Assembly (NCBI GenBank): GCA_958298945.1
Contig: OY282609.1
Location: 54,966,220 to 55,030,219 of the forward strand
DNA from: Atherix ibis
Taxonomy: Eukaryota; Arthropoda; Insecta; Diptera; Athericidae
Direction of reading: 5' to 3'
Length of the DNA stretch: 64,000 nt
A program made the translations under genes and the position numbers. Of this stretch, positions 33,490 through 45,894 are shown piece by piece. Within the stretch, counting starts at the first letter, position 1. Every line of letters begins with the position of its first letter. The notes under the pieces were generated by a model. It worked only from the letters and a program-made list of their open reading frames with translations, ran no database searches and was not told the DNA's origin.

Positions 33490-35890
33490 AATAATATCAG
33501 TGAAATTGAGTTGAGGTAATAAAAATGAAAATTAATTTAAAGCTACACATATAAGAGTCTTTTTGCGAAAATTTCTTTTTCAAAGCACTCAATTTACATT
33601 CAGAATTAATTTATAAAAAAATCACATACTGATCGAAACGACAAAATCAATGGTTCTTAAAAATCCTAATTACAATAAATTTTTTATATATTTCTGTATG
33701 CAATTTTTTCTGTTTTAAAATTTAAAATATTTTTCAATATAAAATTCTAAATTTTTTTCCAAAGAAGTCAACTGAATAAAAAAAGCCATTTCTTTTCCTT
33801 CCAAAAATACTTTTTAAAAAAGATACTATTCACTAACAATTTTTATAGCAAAAAAAAAACCACTTTTTAATATTTTATTACAAAAAATAGAATAGTAGAA
33901 AAAGAGTAAAAACTTTCCACCAAAAAAAAAAAAAAACCTTATAAAAATTGACCAAAAATCAGAATCTCCAACAGTTTATATTTAAATTGTTTTTAAAACT
34001 TTTTCTACCACAATTACTTAATTTCCTATTAAAGTTTAAGATAAAAACACAACTTTTTTGGTTAGTTTCAGTTTGTTTTCGTACTAAAAGTTCAAATTGC
34101 ATTTTTGAGGTTAAACAATTTTGGTCAATTTGTGGTTGAATTTACGGTTAAAAATGTATTCAGTTCAACCTATAATAAAACTTAGAATTCTTCCCTTTTT
34201 TTAGCAGATTTTTACTAATGTCTGCATTTTTTTCTGCCCGAGCTTTTCTAGTTTTTTTTTTTATTTTCTAACATTATATTAAGTAAAAGATATTCAAATC
34301 AGATCCTATACAGAAAAATTAGTGCAAATAACCTGTGGGTTTTTTTTTCTTAACAAACAGTAAAGAAAAGTTTTTCAGATTAATTATCTGCTTGCATTTA
34401 AAGACGGTTGGAAAGATATAAAAAACGTATGGAAAAAAAGTGTAATTAAATGGATTTTTAAAGGATAACTTTGAGTGCAGAAAAATCTTCTAAAAACGAG
34501 AGAAAAATTCAAATATCAAAACGAAATGAACTGTGAGTTAAATTGAGTAGAGAAACTAAAAACTGAGCAGACAATTTTTTCCAATCTTGTTTTTTCCAAA
34601 TAGAATTTTCTAAATGAAGAAGTAATTTTTTTTTCTATATACGAAAGTAGCTAAACCTTAATTTTATAGCTACAGTCATAAAAACTATAATAGCAAGAAG
34701 GCCAGTATCTAAATGAGTATATTTTGTTCTGTACTACTTTATTCTGTTGAACCATATTAATAAGAAAAAGGTTTTAGGGGTATTTCCTCTTTTGAAATTG
34801 ATGATGATCATCATTTGATCATATCTTCTTCAGAACTAAAAACAATTATTGGTCTTTTTATAAATATGTCGCGCAATCAAGTTAAGTTTCTTGAGAAGTT
34901 CATCTTGTAAGTTTGTCCTAGAAACAAAAACTGAAAATTGTTTCATTTTTTTTTGGGTCTAATTTGTACTTTTCAATAGAATATTTATTTTTATCGAGTC
35001 TATTAAACGCAAAACATACAAATACTTATCGTATCCTTTGTGCTCTGTCATGTCTTCTCATTATCATTACCAGCAGCAATGTTAAGAAGTTGACCGTCCC
35101 CACAAAGATTGCATCGCAGGAGCTATCAATTCTTTTGTGGTCAGTATTAAACTGACCGAAAACATTAAATCCCTAATGAGGTTTGGAGGACCAACTCAAA
35201 CACACATACATAGTCTAGTCATTAGAGAGCTACAAATTACAGAAAAGATAAATGTACTGTGGAAGAAGAAGTACATCTGTAAGGAGAACAACAAAAACTG
35301 ACTATAGCTGAGGTAAGTAGGAATTGAGATGGCATTAAGACAAAAATTACGGCAGTAAAATCGATATGAACTACGTTAGAAGCAAATTAAATGTGCGACG
35401 AAGAAAATAAATATTTTTCTTGTTGAAATGTATTTTAGTTAAAGCTTGATAGGCGCCATAAGGTTGAAAAACAAAGCTAGACTGCTTTTGAGATGATTAA
35501 AGAAAGAAAAATACTACACATTTTTAAGGAGGTTATATTCTCTAACTTGAGACTAATAAGGGATGAACTTTCTACGTGCGGTGTAACCAAAATTTGATTT
35601 GTCTACTGAAGGCACCGAATTTAATCTAAATATTTATATGAAAAAAAACTCTAAAATGTATGAGTTTGTGTCAATAGAAACAAGCTCTGGAATATTTATA
35701 CGTCAGGACACTAGTAAAGTTTTTGTTCATGAAAAAAGTTAATATGAGATATAAAATTTTGTTTCTCTAAATTCGAAATTTTACGAATTTTAAAAAATTT
35801 TCAGGATTAATTCTAAAAACGCAAGAAAAAAAATTCCAATACCAGAATAAACTATAATCGAGTAACTTTCAATTAATTGTGGGAATTTTT
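33490..35890. other. A/T-rich stretch without recognised genes
   Basis: No protein motif or repeat is seen. A strong donor-like site (GCTGAG then GTAAGT) lies at about 35311, with an acceptor-like TTACAG near 35242, but the 69 bases between are not open in any frame. Confidence 0.45.
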
Positions 35891-35897
35891 TTTCTTA

Positions 35898-37059
35898 CAA
35901 GGTGTATAAGCTTAAATCCGCTGTTTGGTCATAGATGGTGTGAGTGAGCGTATTAGGCTACCATGGACACGCCATACTTTTTTTTATGAATTTGACATCT
36001 GTCAACATTAATGAGTGCAAAGTGTCATCAATTTCGTACAACAACATACATTTTTCCTTTGGTAATCATGTCTAGTTTTGTGCCAGAAAAAAAGCATATG
36101 CGGGAAATTCTGCTTTTCTGCTTCAATTTGAAGAAATCGGCTGCCGAATCGCATCGAATGCTTATGGTGGCCTATGGTGATATTGATTTATCGGAAACAA
36201 CGTTCCGAGATTGGTTTCGTCGGTTCAAAGACGGTAATTTTGACTTGTGGGACTAGGAAGGTTGAGGACCATCAATTGCAGGCTCTTTTGGACGATACCG
36301 AATCGCAAAAAATGCTCGCTGAGCAATTAGGTGTTACTCAACCAGCCATTTCCATGCGTAATCTTGCTCGCCAGACAAAAAAGAAAGTCATTCCTGCATC
36401 GGATTGTGACAGGCCATGAAAATGGAATATATTTCGAGAATCCTAAACGCATGTAATCGTGGGTTGATCCCGGCCAACCATTAACATCTTCCCCAAGACC
36501 AAATCGCTTCGGACGGAAGACGATGCTGTGCGTGTGGTGGGATCAGCAGGGTATCGTCTACTATGAGTTGTTGGAACCTGGTGAAACTGTCAATGCCTAC
36601 AGCTACCACCAACAACTGATCAAATTCTACCATGCTCTGCTTGAAAAAAGGATGGATTATCAACAAAGACATGACAAGCTGATTTTCCTCCACGACAACG
36701 CACCAACGCACACGTCAAAAATGGTCCAAAACTACTTGGAGACACTCAACTGGGAGGTGCTACCCCACTCCGCTTATTCACCAGACCTGACCCCCTTCTG
36801 ACTACCATCTGTTTTGTCAATGGGCCACGCGCTCGCTGAGCAGCACTGCGATTCTTATGAAGACGATCAATGGCTTGATGTGAGGTTTGCCTCGAAGGAG
36901 AAGGAATTTTTTTGGCGTGGTACTCATAAATTGCCTGAGAGATGGGAAAAATGTGTAGCTAGCGAGGGCAAGTATTTTGAATAAATATGTTTTTGCTTTC
37001 TATGAAAAAAACATGTGTTTTTTAACTAAAAAACAGCGGATTTAAGCTTATACATCTGA
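35898..37059 (+). mobile_element. Mariner family B, copy 4
   Basis: The left end reads CAAGGTGTATAAGCTTAAAT after TA (35896-35897). The right end is the complement with two changes (ATACATCTGA) before TA (37060-37061). It is 1162 bp long, in plus orientation, with internal deletions. Confidence 0.93.
36068..36984 (+). pseudogene. Mauritiana-type mariner transposase, dead (copy B4)
   Basis: The start MSSFVPEKKHMREILLFCFN is at 36068. The helix-turn-helix runs to NFDLWD and stops at TAG (36254). A deletion removes KKRENR, and the second helix (EQLGVTQPAISMR) is followed by a deletion reaching LARQTKKKV. At the first catalytic position the sequence is GHENGIYFEN (about 36416) where the family has GDEKWIYFEN, so Asp is changed to His. 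The central region WWDQQGIVYYELLEPGETVN is intact (36535-36594). The second catalytic block HDNAPTHTSKMV is at about 36690. The third, AYSPDLTPF, is disrupted by a one-base insertion just before the Asp. The C-terminus ends CVASEGKYFE and TAA (36982-36984). Confidence 0.92.
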
Positions 37060-37064
37060 TAATA

Positions 37065-38525
37065 TCCTTACTTTTAAAACTATAGCAACCGAAGGATTAA
37101 TAAATCAAGAAATTATTTTAATTTAAATTCATTGTGTTACTTTATCATATTAAATACTCGTAGTGATATTCTTCTTTTAAATTATTTGAAATTTATTCTT
37201 TAATAACCTAAACACATATGTACACACATAGCTAAGGATTATTCGAGTATCCTTATAATAGTATTCGTTTTAATTTTATCATCGAGATGTGTTTTAAAAT
37301 GTCTAGGTAAGAAATATTCAACACTGTACACTCCATTTAACCAGAAAATAGAGTACCAAAAAATCTTTAACAGAAATTTCAATTATAAGAAGTAGGATTA
37401 AAAAAAAACGAAAATAATAATTCCGAAAAATTACTAGAAAATGTGGTATAATTAAAATCTAAGATACAAAGTTCGCGGTATATTATGTGAATAACAGATT
37501 TTCTATAGAAAAGAAAGGAGAGGTTAATAATAGTGACTTGTGCTACGAGTAACATCAAGGATCTGCTTCTACATAATCTTTGTTCTTTCTAACCTTTTCT
37601 ATTAGTGTGGGTTTAAATTTCATCATTAAGAATAATATATTCATAGTTTTGTGTTAGGTATGAACATTTCTATGCGAATAGATTTTAAATGAGCGTATTT
37701 GTAAGATTTGCCTGGCTGAGATTTCTAATTTTTCGGTTGTGTAACTTAGCTAGCTGTCAGTGGTAATGTCTTCTTGTCGTTAATGTTACAGATATCGTGA
37801 TTGCTATTGTCATTGTCATCATCATGATTGTCATTATCTTTCTTTTTTAGAGTGTAACGAAAATTGCTTTAAGCTTTAAACATACCAACACAATCATATA
37901 CAGTATCAGAGGAAAATCACCTTTAAATCAACGACCCACAAAAAACACACTGGCGTATGATATTTACGATAGAGAATCTACCTTGGAGTAATATTAATAG
38001 TTGAGAGAGATTCCCCAACACTTTCGTCAAATACAAATATTAATAAATATTATAGTTCATCGCTTTTTTCTACCGTAACTTTTCAACCAACTTTGGTAGA
38101 GCGGCTTTAAATTGTGTTTACTATAACCTAGTTTATATACACAATATTTTAGAATCTAATAAATGATCATTCAACAACTTATAATTATATAGGTTTCCAT
38201 ACCGCAAAACTTAATAATTCTATTTATTTATTGAAAACAAAAAATTATAAAGATGAACTCTTCTTAGCACTGTTCCGCTTAGGGTAGTTTTTCAACGTTG
38301 CTCTATTTTTTGTGTGCAGTTAATGAACAATAAGAATCCTTAATTCAAAAAAAAAAAACAATTCTGATCATCATCATTGGAATAATCTCAATAAAAAGTC
38401 TAAAAGCAAGCATATCAAAACTCCACTTTTTAGACCTCAAATAAAATGAGCAAAATATTCTTTAATTATCATAACCATTTTTTTTAAATTTTTTTTGAAA
38501 TTGTCCGCATTTTTCTTCAATGCCT
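37065..38525. other. A/T-rich stretch without recognised genes
   Basis: No coding frames of note, no repeats and no RNA recognised between the B4 and D elements. Confidence 0.5.
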
Positions 38526-38530
38526 TTTTA

Positions 38531-39803
38531 ACAGTTCGGCTGAAAAGCTTATAACGTTGACGTCTAGATGGCGCCTCTTGCAAAAATTATCACAAAGCAC
38601 CATGTTTCAAATGATTCCTGTCAAAATTTGACAGCAATCGGTCGATTGGTTCGTGAGATATAGCATTTTGAGTGGAGCAACTTTTGTTATTGAAAAAAAA
38701 ATGGATAAAGACGAATTTCGTGTATTGATAAAGCATTGATTTTTTATAACAAAAAATTCAGTGGAACCCAAAGCATGGTTTGACAAACGTTATCCGGACT
38801 CTGCTCCAGCTATTTCAACTGTGGAATATTGGTTTCGTCAATTTCGAACTGGTCGTACGAGCACAGTTGATGCAGAACGCAGTGGACGCCCAAAAGAGGT
38901 GGTTACGGCAGAAAACATCAAAAAAATCCACAAAATAATTTTAAATGACCGTAAAGTGAAGTTGAGCGATATAGCTGAGACTCTGAAGATATCGAAAGAG
39001 CGTGTTGAACATATCGTGCATGAATATTTGGGCATGCGAAAGCTGTGTGCAAAGTGGGTGCCGCGTTAGCTCACCGTGGACCAAAAACAACAACGTGTTG
39101 ATGGTTCTGAACAGTGTTTGGAGCTGTTTAAGCGCAAAAAACCCGAATTTTTGCGTCGATATGTGACAATGGATGAAACATGGCTTCGTCACTACACTCC
39201 AGAGTCCAATCGGCAGTCGGCAGAGTGGAGAGCGAGCGACGAACCGAATCCAAAGCGTGGAAAGACGCAACAGTCGGCTGGCAAGGTGATGGCGTCTGTA
39301 TTTTGGGATGCGCATGGTATAATATTCATTGACTATCTCCAGAAGGGACAGAAGATCAACAGCGACTATTATATAGCGTTATTGGATCGTTTGAAGAAAG
39401 AAATCGCTAAGAAACGGCCTCATTTGAAGAAGAAAAAAGCGTTGTTTCACCAAGATAATGCACCGTGTCACAAGTCGATGAAAACGATGGTTAAACTCAA
39501 TGAATTGGGCTACGAATTGCTGCCCCATCCACCGTATTCTCCAGATCTGGCCCCCAGCGACTTTTTCCTGTTTGCAGACCTCAAGAGAATGCTCGCTGGC
39601 AAGAAATTTAAGACCGATTGCCGAAACTTAGGCCTATTTTGAGGCAAAACCGAAAGAGTACTATAAAAATGGTATCGAAAAGTTGGAAGATCGCTATAAT
39701 CGCTGTATCGCCCTCGAAGGCAACTATGTTGAATAATAAAAATGAATTTTGCAAAAAAAAATATTTCTACTGTGTAACGTTATAAACTTTTCAGCCGAAC
39801 TGT
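38531..39803 (+). mobile_element. Mariner family D (irritans type, Himar1-like), near full length
   Basis: The left repeat is ACAGTTCGGCTGAAAAGCTT and the right end is its complement (TTTTCAGCCGAACTGT), with TA duplicated at 38529-38530 and 39804-39805. The 1273-bp size is full length for the irritans group. The terminal repeat is of the ACAGGTTGGCTGA kind known from Himar1. The insertion looks young because ends and coding region show few changes. Confidence 0.96.
38701..39736 (+). pseudogene. Himar1-like mariner transposase with two stops and one deletion
   Basis: The reading frame starts MDKDEFRVLIKH at 38701 and is close to Himar1 throughout. It is interrupted by TGA (38737-38739, where relatives have Cys) and by TAG (39067-39069, between WVPR and LTVDQKQ, where relatives have Glu). 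Both stops are in frame with the rest. Catalytic residues are present: YVTMDETW (Asp codon at about 39172), FHQDNAPCH (about 39454) and LAPSDFFLF (about 39559), with 34 residues between the last two. Near 39605-39620 a deletion shifts the frame before the IAETEAYF region, and the C-terminus RYNRCIALEGNYVE ends at TAA 39734-39736. The region is 11 bases shorter than the 348-codon Himar1 frame with its stop, which fits a single small deletion. Confidence 0.94.
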
Positions 39804-39809
39804 TACTAT

Positions 39810-42800
39810 AATAGATTCTCTTGTCTTCCCCTTTAACCGAAAATCTATTTTATGTACTCCGATTTTAAAAGCTATTTACTATTTTACGTACTCCGGAAAG
39901 ATATAAAAATATTCCCTTAATAAAAATTTTACTGCTCTAATCCTTCCGTCAAAGACCTTTTTGGAAGTCCATATATTCCTCAAGCAATTCTTTATCGGGG
40001 ATTTAATCATTTGCAAAGATGAAGAAATTTCGGCAGAAGAAAAAATAGAAAATGAGGTTTAAACTTTTTAAAAATCAGTTTGAACATTTTTTTTAATGTT
40101 TTGATTTGAATTTTTTAAATCCTTAATTTACAAGAAGGTGTGAATTGGTTTTTTTAGTAAAAAATATTGAAGTGGTTTTTTTTTTTAGTACAAAATATTT
40201 TTTGAGCTTTTTAGTTTGTAGGAAGTCCTTTTTAAAAATATTTTTTGAAAGAAAACTTTCCAATAAAAATATGTATTCACAAAAAAAAAACTTGTATGTT
40301 CAATTAAAAAAAAAGAAATTAAAACTAATTTCTTTGGAAAAACAATGCTGCCTTAAAAAAAGCATGGGGATGGTCTCCATTATACATAAATACTTTCAAA
40401 ACTGACGTAAATGACCTTCTTTTTTTCTCTTCAGTATCGATTATATGGTATATATAATTATAATGGAATAGTGACCATACAAAAATGAAGGATCCTTACT
40501 AATTGAGAATAATATGTCCAAATGAATTGTGCTTAAATAAGTTGATTTTTATAGTGCAAATAGCAAATAGAAAATAGTGTATAACAAAGAAGGTAACTAA
40601 CTACTTTTGACTAAATTTTCGTATATTATTCCTTTGTTGGAACTTACATTGCCGAATAGAAAGGAGGGATTTTTTGCAAGTCATTTGGGATTTTTTTTTA
40701 ACGCACTAATTAGTAAGACAATCCAATAGCAAAAAAGTACCATTAAGTCGTATAAGTATATAAATAATGACAATCGAGTATGGATCGATTTTGGCTGAAA
40801 TTTTCATTAAACTTAGAACTTGATTAATGATAGCAGAACGAAAAGATTTACGAAATAGGTTTTTGCTTGAAATAGAAAGACCTAAGATACGAGCATTTTT
40901 AGGATTTAAGCCGAACAATATCAAAACAAAAAACAGTTCGTATATTGAGGATATTCCCCACTTCCTATGTTAAATATAAATAAACGATTGTGATATGAAT
41001 AATTATGTAATGCCAATACACGTACAAGAATAAAAATTCTTTAGAGTTCTCTGAATAAAATGTAAAAGCCTTCTGATAATGCCTTAAAGTACAATTCTGG
41101 TTGTTGTACCCAAAAAATTTCAATTAATTTTCTTCCACGCATATGAAGTTATACGAAATGCTCTTATTAATTAATAATAAATCGTATTTTTATGTAAATA
41201 CCATATTTGCTTATCTACTCACAATTAATTCCAAAATCTTCGTTATCGCCACTTTCTTTTTACTTCAGTTAGACACACACCTTATTACTAAATATTCATT
41301 AATAAAAGCCGGCCCTTTTACCTATTTTCAGGTATACACATCTCTATCAAATTAATATGTGCTGAATTCAAGGAAAAATATTATTTTAACCCAATTAGAA
41401 TTTATTGTTTTAAAAAACTTCTTCGTTGGTAAAAGTTCAAGTGTAGATTATTTTAGATTTATAATTTAAGTAATTTATTTGACTAACATAGGTACTTATT
41501 ACCCTTGATCGAAATGCTTTTTCTACCTGTTGTAATAATACCATTGGGTATTCCCATATACATACTCCTACATACATTTATGCTTATTCTATTCCAATAT
41601 GATTAGATCTATTAAGAAGACCTAAGTTGAAATTATTATTCGATGAAAATGTTTCCAACTATTAACATATCTACTACCTTATTAGGTGTTTTATCTAATC
41701 GTGATCTGCTAATTTTATTAGAAAATTTCTTTATGTTACTCATATTCTGCCCATTCCTACTCTCTTTTAGAAATAGAAATAAACTTATTCATTAGCATTT
41801 ATCAAATTTACTTATTTTATTAAACCATTTTTATAACAAAAAGTATGAAAATAATTGCATGTCATTGTTTTAGAAAAGGTATTGTATCTGTCATTTTGCA
41901 TTAGTTTGGTAGAAGCTTTTTGAGTAAAGAAATTGAGTTCATGATAATGATCTAAAAATTAAATATCTTTTCTAAAGAAAATAAAAAAAAAAATACTCAC
42001 TTAAGTCACTACAACTTCAACCACAAAAATTGAAAGTCCCAAAAAGTTAAAAATAAGCTCTTATTAGGTATAAATCATATTGCCTACTCTTTTAAAGAAA
42101 ATCCTTATAATTAACCAAAATACAGAATTTGAATTTATTCCACTTCATGAACAAAGTAAACGTTCTTCATTACATTATAAATTTGTATCTTCCACTTGCA
42201 AATAATCATAAATTTACCATCTATCTAGTCTAAGGGGCACCTCAATTTTATCTTATTTCTTAAGTTTACACGTATTTACCTATTTTCTTTCATTCATTGA
42301 AATTGGGGTAATGGCAATACACATCCTTCTACTATCCTACAAAATTTACGTACGTAATTTAACTACAATTAAAATTCTTTCACATGAACATGAAGATTCT
42401 TATTCAAAGAATTATCTTTAAATTATCTAACAAGTATTATTAATTGTATTACATTATTTTTCTTATCATATTAGAAAACAAGATGGAGGGGAAAAAATCA
42501 AGAACTTTTCATATAAATAACACAAACTTAATTAATATTCCTAATTGAAACTAGGTGTATGCACTGTTGAAATACTAAATTGTTCAAATACAAATAAGAA
42601 AATGTAAATACAAATAGATGTGTGGATGATGGTGATGATAAATGGATGATAAGATAAAATTAAATATGCCAAAGACGAACACAGAGTTTAGTTAAACCAT
42701 CCTCCCTTTTGAAAATGATGATATATTATCTATTAGGTTATGTACAGATTTCGAATATTCGTTTCTTGTATTCTTGTACAAACAGACGTGTGATAAATTA

Positions 42801-43000
42801 AAATATTGGTTTTTTTCTCTCGATATTTCATTAAAAAATTTAACCAAAATTAGCAATCTACAATTTAATATAATCACAAAGATTCACATTGTACGTTCAG
42901 ATTGATTGTCCAGTAGTCTAAATAGTGGTCAATTAACTTAGTCCTTTTAGTATTGTGTGGCTGCTCCAATTAAGTCGTTTCCGCAAGTATAATATCAGGA
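39810..43000. other. A/T-rich stretch without recognised genes
   Basis: No motif was recognised. A minus-strand frame at 40706-40924 (NARILGLSISSK) faintly recalls the segment after the FADD motif of LINEs but is too weak to call. Open frames at 41143-41355 and 42692-42877 look like chance. Confidence 0.45.
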
Positions 43001-43055
43001 AGCATATAGAAATGGAGACAATTAATCCTTATCAGTCTTTTCGTAACCCAGAGTT

Positions 43056-44600
43056 TTGGAGATTTGTTTTCTCAAGTTAGTAATGCAGTTTAAGGCAATA
43101 AGCGAGAGAATGTGCATACTGCATATTAGGACGATAACGTTGATATTTGTGCACGCTTCAACTAGAAGCAAACACTTCCACAGCAAATACTGGAAAAGAG
43201 ATAACCGATCAAGAAGATTCAATAAATCAAATAAAAAAAAAAATGAAACTGCTTACAAACAGCAACAAGAGCCCGGCGCTAACAAAAAAAGCAAACAGGA
43301 CAGAAAATAGGAGCTTTTTCATGAGCCCTTTTGTGGTTGAATTTGTTGCAATTATTTACAGCCAAACACATTTGGTTCAACGGCTGAAAAGACCTTGCCA
43401 TGTAGCATAGGCAAGCGTCTCAGATTATGCCCTCATCATCGGCGACGAGGAAGAAATAAAAAAAAAAGACATTCGCTCACAAGATAGTCATATGAATGAA
43501 AAAAGAGTGTAATCTGCCTAATTTACAAGAAACGCAATAAAACCAGCTGCAAAAATTATATATAAGGGCATTTCCCTCCTTTGTACAGCATAAAAAATTT
43601 TCTCCGCCATTCTAAGAAGACGATTAGAAGGTTTTGCAGAAAAGATAATCGGTAAATGTCAGGCTGGTCTTATTTCAACGATCAATGTATCCAGAAAGTC
43701 CTAGAGAAGACCATATGGACTCTAATAATGACGCATATCAGCTTTTTCGTCGACTTTCGTCAGACCTAAGATAAAATTTACAGAATCAAACTTATGCACA
43801 TATTAGAAAAATTCAAAATTTCATCAGACCTAATCAGGCTGATGGGACTTACCATAAAAAATACAACATGTCAAGGTCTCCGAATTGTCTGAATTCATGC
43901 AGGAACTGAAGCAAGGTATTTCACTTGGCTTTATAGTAACTGAAAATATCAGTAGACTCAAATGCAACGCTCCTTTATGAATCCAAGTAGATTGCTGAAA
44001 ATGCAGATGGGGAGATCGATAGCAGAAGTATAAAAAAAAACGTACATTAAATTAGAAGAAGCAGCCAAGGAAGTCGGTCAAAAACAAAAGTCCTCTGCCA
44101 ATCAAGAGCTAATAAAAGGAACAGACGACGCGGACTAAACTAAGGAGAAGTGAATTTGGAGGTGGTGAAAGACTTGGTCTATCGAGAGTCGAACTTATCA
44201 TCTGACAAAAATGAGATGATAGAAGTACAGGGAAGAATCAATCCAGCTAACAAAGCATACTTCTCAATACTAGGAATGATGAGGCCTAGAAAAGTACATA
44301 GGAAGAACCATCTTAACCTATGTACGCTTTCAGAAAAATAATGTAATGATCTAGACGTATTTGAGCTAAGAATACGCTGACACATCTTTGGTGCAATGAA
44401 AGAAAACAATGAGTCGCAGATAAAAGTAAAATGAATGGCAAGAGACCAATCGGGAAGCTGAGAGGTAGGTGGTCGGATGCGGTCGCCAAAGATACTCGTA
44501 CAAGAAGAATGTTTCAGTTACAGAACTGGAAGGTAGCTGCGGAAAACCTAGAAGTTCGCGTAAGGCATTTGGATAAAGCTAAGGCTTGATTTGGGCTATG
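43056..44600 (+). pseudogene. RTE-like reverse transcriptase/endonuclease relic
   Basis: RTE LINEs encode an apurinic endonuclease followed by reverse transcriptase and copy themselves through RNA. The endonuclease remnant is weak (ERMCILHI then TLIFVHAST, 43091-43155). The reverse-transcriptase part is clearer: RLEGFAEKIIGKCQAG (43625-43668), then VDFRQ and DKIYRIKLMHILEKFKI with SSDLIRLMGLTIKNTTCQ (about 43750-43875). The region after the palm holds VKDLVYRESNLSSDKNEMIE and INPANKAYFSILGMM (44165-44280). The C-terminal tail holds KMNGKRPIGKLRGRWSDAV and RTRRMFQLQNWKVAAENLEV (44428-44550). Stops and frameshifts are frequent and the catalytic Asp pair was not found. The family call rests on the tail motifs. 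Confidence 0.65.
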
Positions 44601-44603
44601 ATA

Positions 44604-45884
44604 CGAGGGTAATTCAACAAGTACTTAGCCTCACCGCCCGATGGAACTGCTGTCACAAAAGAAATTTACCATCGTGCAGTACATTCTTTTAGTAGCCTAC
44701 TGTCAAAGTTCAGTCGATTCCCTTCATTAGTTTTGTTTTGAGAGCCTTTGAAAGCGAGCGTGTCGGTCGGTTGCACAAAAATGGAAAAAGAACAATATCG
44801 TTCGGTGATTAGATTCTTGTTTTTGGAAGGGAAAACGCGCAGCGAAATCAAAGATCGCTTAGATGCTGTGTATGGTGACTCTTCTCCTTCGATGGCGACC
44901 GTCAAGAATTGGTTCAACGAGTTTGTTCGTGGCCGCACGTCGGTTTTTGATGAGCCACGCCCAGGTGCCCCGAAAACGGCTGCTACGGAGGAAAACGTTA
45001 AAAAACTCCACGATCTCGTGTTCGATTGAAGATTCACGAGATAGCTGAGACTGTGGGCATCGCAGTAGGAACGGTCCATCATATTCTACACGAAGAACTG
45101 GGCATGAGAAAGCTGTCGGCGCGATGGGTGCCGCGTTTGCTCACACCGGAAAACAAGCGCAACCGTGAGACCATATCGGCGACGTGTTTGGCGCTGTTTC
45201 AGCGCAATACAGCGGAGTCCTTGCGTCGTTTCGTGACCGTCGACGAAACATGGATTCACTGGTACACACCAGAGACCAAGGAACAGTCGAAACAGTGGAC
45301 TTTACCCGGCGAACGTGCTCCGAAGAAGGCGAAGACTGTTCGATCGGCCGGAAAGGTGATGGCCACCGTTTTCTGGGATTCACAAGGTGTGATCCACATC
45401 GATTACCTCGAGAAGGGTAAAACAATCACGGGGAGCTATTATGCTGACTTATTGGGCCGATTTGGCGTAGAATTGAAGGAAAAGCGGCCCCGCTTTGCGA
45501 AGAAAAAAGTGCTGTTCCACCACGATAATGCGCCGGCTCACACCTCCGCCGTCGCCATGGCCAAATTGGTCGAATTGCGCTACGAATTGCTGCCCCATCC
45601 ACCGTACTCTCCAGATTTGGCCCCCTTTGACTACTTTTTGTTTCCAAACCTGAAAAAATCACTCGCCGGGAATAGATTTGGGTCGAATGAGGAGGTCATC
45701 GTCGCCACGGAGGCCTATTTTGCTTCCCTCGAGAAAATGTATTTTTTGGGCGGGTTAAAAAAGTTAGAGCATCGCTGGGCCAAGTGTACCGAGCTTGAAG
45801 GAGATTATGTGGAAAAATAAATTGCCACCTTTCCAAAATTTTCGTTTTTCTTTTGTAGGCTAAGTACTTGTTGAATGACCCTCG
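44604..45884 (+). mobile_element. Mariner family E, best-preserved element in the window
   Basis: Both terminal repeats match well: CGAGGGTAATTCAACAAGTA on the left against CGAGGGTCATTCAACAAGTA (complement) on the right. The target TA is duplicated at 44602-44603 and 45885-45886. The 1281-bp element is inserted in the 3' end of an RTE-like LINE. Its coding region is noticeably richer in G and C than the surrounding DNA, which suggests recent arrival or different codon usage. Confidence 0.96.
44781..45820 (+). pseudogene. Family E mariner transposase with a single frameshift
   Basis: The frame starts MEKEQYRSVIRFLFLEGKTR at 44781 and ends YVEK plus TAA at 45820. The N-terminal paired-like helix-turn-helix region extends to KKLHDLVFD, where a stop (TGA, 45027-45029) appears because of a small deletion. 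Shifting frame at that point gives LKIHEIAETVGIAVGTVHHI, the second helix-turn-helix, and an uninterrupted catalytic domain. The Asp residues are in TVDETWIHWYTPETKEQS (codon at 45242), FHHDNAPAHTS (about 45524) and LAPFDYFLF (about 45629), with 93 and 34 residues between them, which fits mariner. The linker motif WVPRLLTPENKRNR is intact. Only this one lesion separates the copy from a full-length protein. Confidence 0.95.
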
Positions 45885-45894
45885 TAGCTAAAGA

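Noticed and set aside
40706..40924. Minus-strand frame with NARILGLSISSK, resembling the segment after the FADD motif in LINEs
   Set aside because: A single weak block with no neighbouring LINE motif; chance cannot be excluded.
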